A DNA stretch of 64,000 bases, taken from NCBI GenBank assembly GCA_903932145.1, contig CAIZFE010000042.1, forward strand, positions 62,001 to 126,000, in the 5' to 3' direction. Within the stretch, counting starts at the first letter, position 1; each line of letters begins with the position of its first letter. The notes beneath the pieces were generated by a model that searched no databases, had not been told where the DNA came from, and was given only the letters and a program-made list of their open reading frames with translations. Below are positions 62,400-64,000 of this stretch, in pieces. Source of the DNA: an uncultured Rhodopila sp. (GTDB lineage Bacteria > Pseudomonadota > Alphaproteobacteria > Acetobacterales > Acetobacteraceae). The position numbers and the translations under genes were made by a program.

Positions 62400-63584
62400 A
62401 TGTCCAGGCTCGACGACTGCTACAATGTGTACGATCTGCGAGAAGTCGCGAAACGCCGCCTGCCGAAAGCCGTGTTCGAGTTCGTGGACCGCTCCACCGA
62501 GGATGAACTGGCGCTGCGCAACAATCGCTCGGCGTTCGAGAAGATCAAGCTGAAGCATCGCGCGCTGGTCGATGTCTCCGGCCGCTCCACTAAAACAACC
62601 CTGTTCGGCAAGGAAATCGCGCTGCCGATGGCCATCGCGCCCACCGGCGCGGCGGGTCTGTGCTGGCACGAGGGCGAACTGGAGCTGGCCAAGGCGGCCG
62701 CACGCGCCAAAATTCCGTTCACACTCGCGACCGGGGCGATGACCTCGATGGAGAAGATCGCCAAGGAGGCGAACTTTCGTTTGTGGTTCCAGCTTTATGT
62801 GTGGAAGCAGCGGGAGTTGTCCTACCAGTTGATCGAGCGGGCCAAGAATAACGGGTTCGAGGCACTGATCGTTACGACAGACACAATCGTTCCTCCGAAC
62901 CGTGAATACAATGCCAGGAATGGTTTTCTGCTGCCGTTCCACCCGACCTGGCGGTTTACCTGGGATATCATGCAGCACCCGACCTGGTTCACCACAGTGC
63001 TGATGAAGTATCTCACCACCATCGGCATGCCGCGTAACGAAAACTATCCCGAACCGTACCGGCGCCCGATCGGCACCGATCCCGGCACGCGGGAAGTGAT
63101 GCGGCAGGACTCGCTGAACTGGGACGACATCCGGATATTTCGCGATAAATGGCCGGGGATTCTGATGCTGAAAGGCATCAACCGCGTGGACGATGCCTTG
63201 AAGGCGATCAGCTACGGTGTCGATGGTCTGATCGTGTCCAACCACGGCGGCCGCAACATGGACAGCGCGGCGGCCACTCTGGACATGCTGCCGGACATCG
63301 CCGAGGCGGTCGGCGACAAGGCGACGGTCATCCTGGATTCCGGCGTTCGGCGCGGTTCGGATATCGTGAAGGCATTGGCCCTGGGCGCGAAATGTGTGCT
63401 GACCGGGCGGGCGACCCTGTACGGCACGGCGGCGGGCGGCCAGGAGGGCGCCGCCAAGGCGGTCGGGTTCATCAAGACGGAGATGGACAAGACGATGGCC
63501 TACACCGGCTGCAACGGGGTGGACGAGATTTCGACCGATATCTTCTTCGGCGACCGCCAAAGCAACCGTTTGATGGCGGGTTAA
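62400..63584 (+). CDS. FMN-dependent alpha-hydroxy-acid dehydrogenase/oxidase
   Basis: A 394-residue (beta/alpha)8 flavoenzyme. FMN and catalytic segments are visible: LPMAIAPTGAAGLCWHEGEL, WFQLYVWKQRE, LKGINRVDDALKAISYGVDG, LIVSNHGGRNMDSAAATLDM (catalytic His), and VILDSGVRRGSDIVKALALG (active Arg). The usual SNHGGRQLD is SNHGGRNMD, which is seen in non-lactate relatives such as mandelate or long-chain hydroxy-acid enzymes. Start ATG at 62400. Confidence 0.88.
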   Translation: MSRLDDCYNVYDLREVAKRRLPKAVFEFVDRSTEDELALRNNRSAFEKIKLKHRALVDVSGRSTKTTLFGKEIALPMAIAPTGAAGLCWHEGELELAKAAARAKIPFTLATGAMTSMEKIAKEANFRLWFQLYVWKQRELSYQLIERAKNNGFEALIVTTDTIVPPNREYNARNGFLLPFHPTWRFTWDIMQHPTWFTTVLMKYLTTIGMPRNENYPEPYRRPIGTDPGTREVMRQDSLNWDDIRIFRDKWPGILMLKGINRVDDALKAISYGVDGLIVSNHGGRNMDSAAATLDMLPDIAEAVGDKATVILDSGVRRGSDIVKALALGAKCVLTGRATLYGTAAGGQEGAAKAVGFIKTEMDKTMAYTGCNGVDEISTDIFFGDRQSNRLMAG

Positions 63585-63906
63585 ACCCGGCCTTAGAGGC
63601 GAGGGTCGGAGGGCGGACATCCACACGGGGATTCAACCGGTCGGACTATGATTGTCATCGACGCCGGATTTCACGCAGGGCCGACCAGCGGCCGGCCTGA
63701 CCTGCGCAATTCTGGAAGGACACTGTGGCGGCCGGCTGCAAGGCCGGCCCGGTGTCGGAAAACTTTACACTTCCACGGGCAAAAATGGGGCAATCGGCAC
63801 AACCGGCGGCGCCGCGTCCTTCCATGCACAACCGCCTCAATAACCGGCATTTCGGGTCGCCGTAACGACAAAGGTTCAAAACGCATAATATTCGTCCATA
63901 GAATGA
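63585..63906. other. Intergenic stretch
   Basis: No gene or known RNA recognised. A minus-strand frame of 98 codons lies here but has no family-like sequence. Confidence 0.35.
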
Positions 63907-64000
63907 ATGACTAACCCTGTGCGGCGGAAATATTTCGCGCTCATCGAGCAACCCACCGCGAAGCCGGTCGGTCGTATCTCCGATTGTAACGCCAGCCGTT
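63907..64000 (+). CDS. Possible partial gene at the window edge
   Basis: From the ATG at 63907 the frame MTNPVRRKYFALIEQPTAKP then VGRISDC stays open to the last base. No family can be named from 31 codons. The start has no strong ribosome-binding site, so it may be chance. Confidence 0.2.
   Translation, partial: MTNPVRRKYFALIEQPTAKPVGRISDCNASR

Noticed and set aside
63655-63951. 98-aa minus-strand frame near the window end
   Set aside because: Cys/Arg-rich, no family features; no start signal.

Overview
The window is a high-GC chromosomal segment of an alphaproteobacterium. The best guess is a member of the Acetobacteraceae/Rhodospirillales. That is inferred from the ruvAB-ybgC-tolQRAB order, a single-chain gcvP behind a tandem glycine riboswitch, an odh operon that includes lpd, DUF2852 and DUF6362 proteins, and the style of the orphan hypotheticals. 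No rRNA, CRISPR array, complete insertion sequence or prophage is visible. One tRNA (Met, CAU) is present.

Layout. 0.2-2.7 kb: a membrane fatty-acid desaturase convergent with ccmC-ccmD-ccmE, whose genes overlap by 4 bp; ccmD is only 48 codons with a GTG start. 2.8-9.8 kb: an orphan ribbon-helix-helix gene, ruvAB, then ybgC-tolQ-tolR-tolA-tolB. A 28-bp tandem duplication rebuilt the tolQ/tolR junction, and a 276-bp element bounded by inverted repeats separates tolA from tolB. 10-16.3 kb: a 2-hydroxyacid dehydrogenase, a degenerate 6-pyruvoyl-tetrahydropterin-synthase-like protein, and a glycine riboswitch followed by gcvT-gcvH-gcvP. 16.3-22.5 kb: PPK2 coupled to a HicA-like gene, an HpcH/HpaI aldolase, a MNT/HEPN toxin-antitoxin pair, a UxaA/GarD-type dehydratase, and a brnT-brnA locus whose brnT carries an in-frame TGA at codon 5. 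22.6-29.6 kb: enoyl-CoA hydratase, a zinc-ribbon methyltransferase, an EnvC-like factor and several hypotheticals. 29.8-37 kb: sucA-sucB-lpd and pdxA. 37-45 kb: DUF1275, DUF5996, alkB, a large secreted hydrolase, a DUF35/thiolase pair, and a small regulatory islet (DUF6362, HTH, XRE) with palindromic operators. 45-56 kb: an OmpA-like lipoprotein, a Sel1 protein, a membrane-linked P-loop ATPase, threonylcarbamoyl-AMP synthase, pepA-holC, a coiled-coil protein with an AT-hook-like motif, a stand-alone receiver protein and an ABC-F ATPase. 56-64 kb: tRNA-Met, an AmpD-like amidase, a DjlA-like protein, a VOC protein, a two-gene D-glutamate cyclase (DUF1445 + DUF4392), pmbA and an FMN-dependent alpha-hydroxy-acid oxidase.

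Most genes are housekeeping: Holliday-junction processing, envelope Tol system, cytochrome c maturation, glycine cleavage, TCA cycle, tRNA modification and DNA polymerase chi. Between them lie small toxin-antitoxin-type genes and a family of dispersed palindromes of the TCATGGCCCGGCTTGTCCGG type. These sit just after gene 3-prime ends; one contributes the last codons and stop of a gene. No large new system is evident. The most notable items are the broken brnT, the split D-glutamate cyclase extended by a repeat, the tolQ/tolR duplication, the catalytically degenerate PTPS homologue, and the envelope cluster at 45-48.5 kb.
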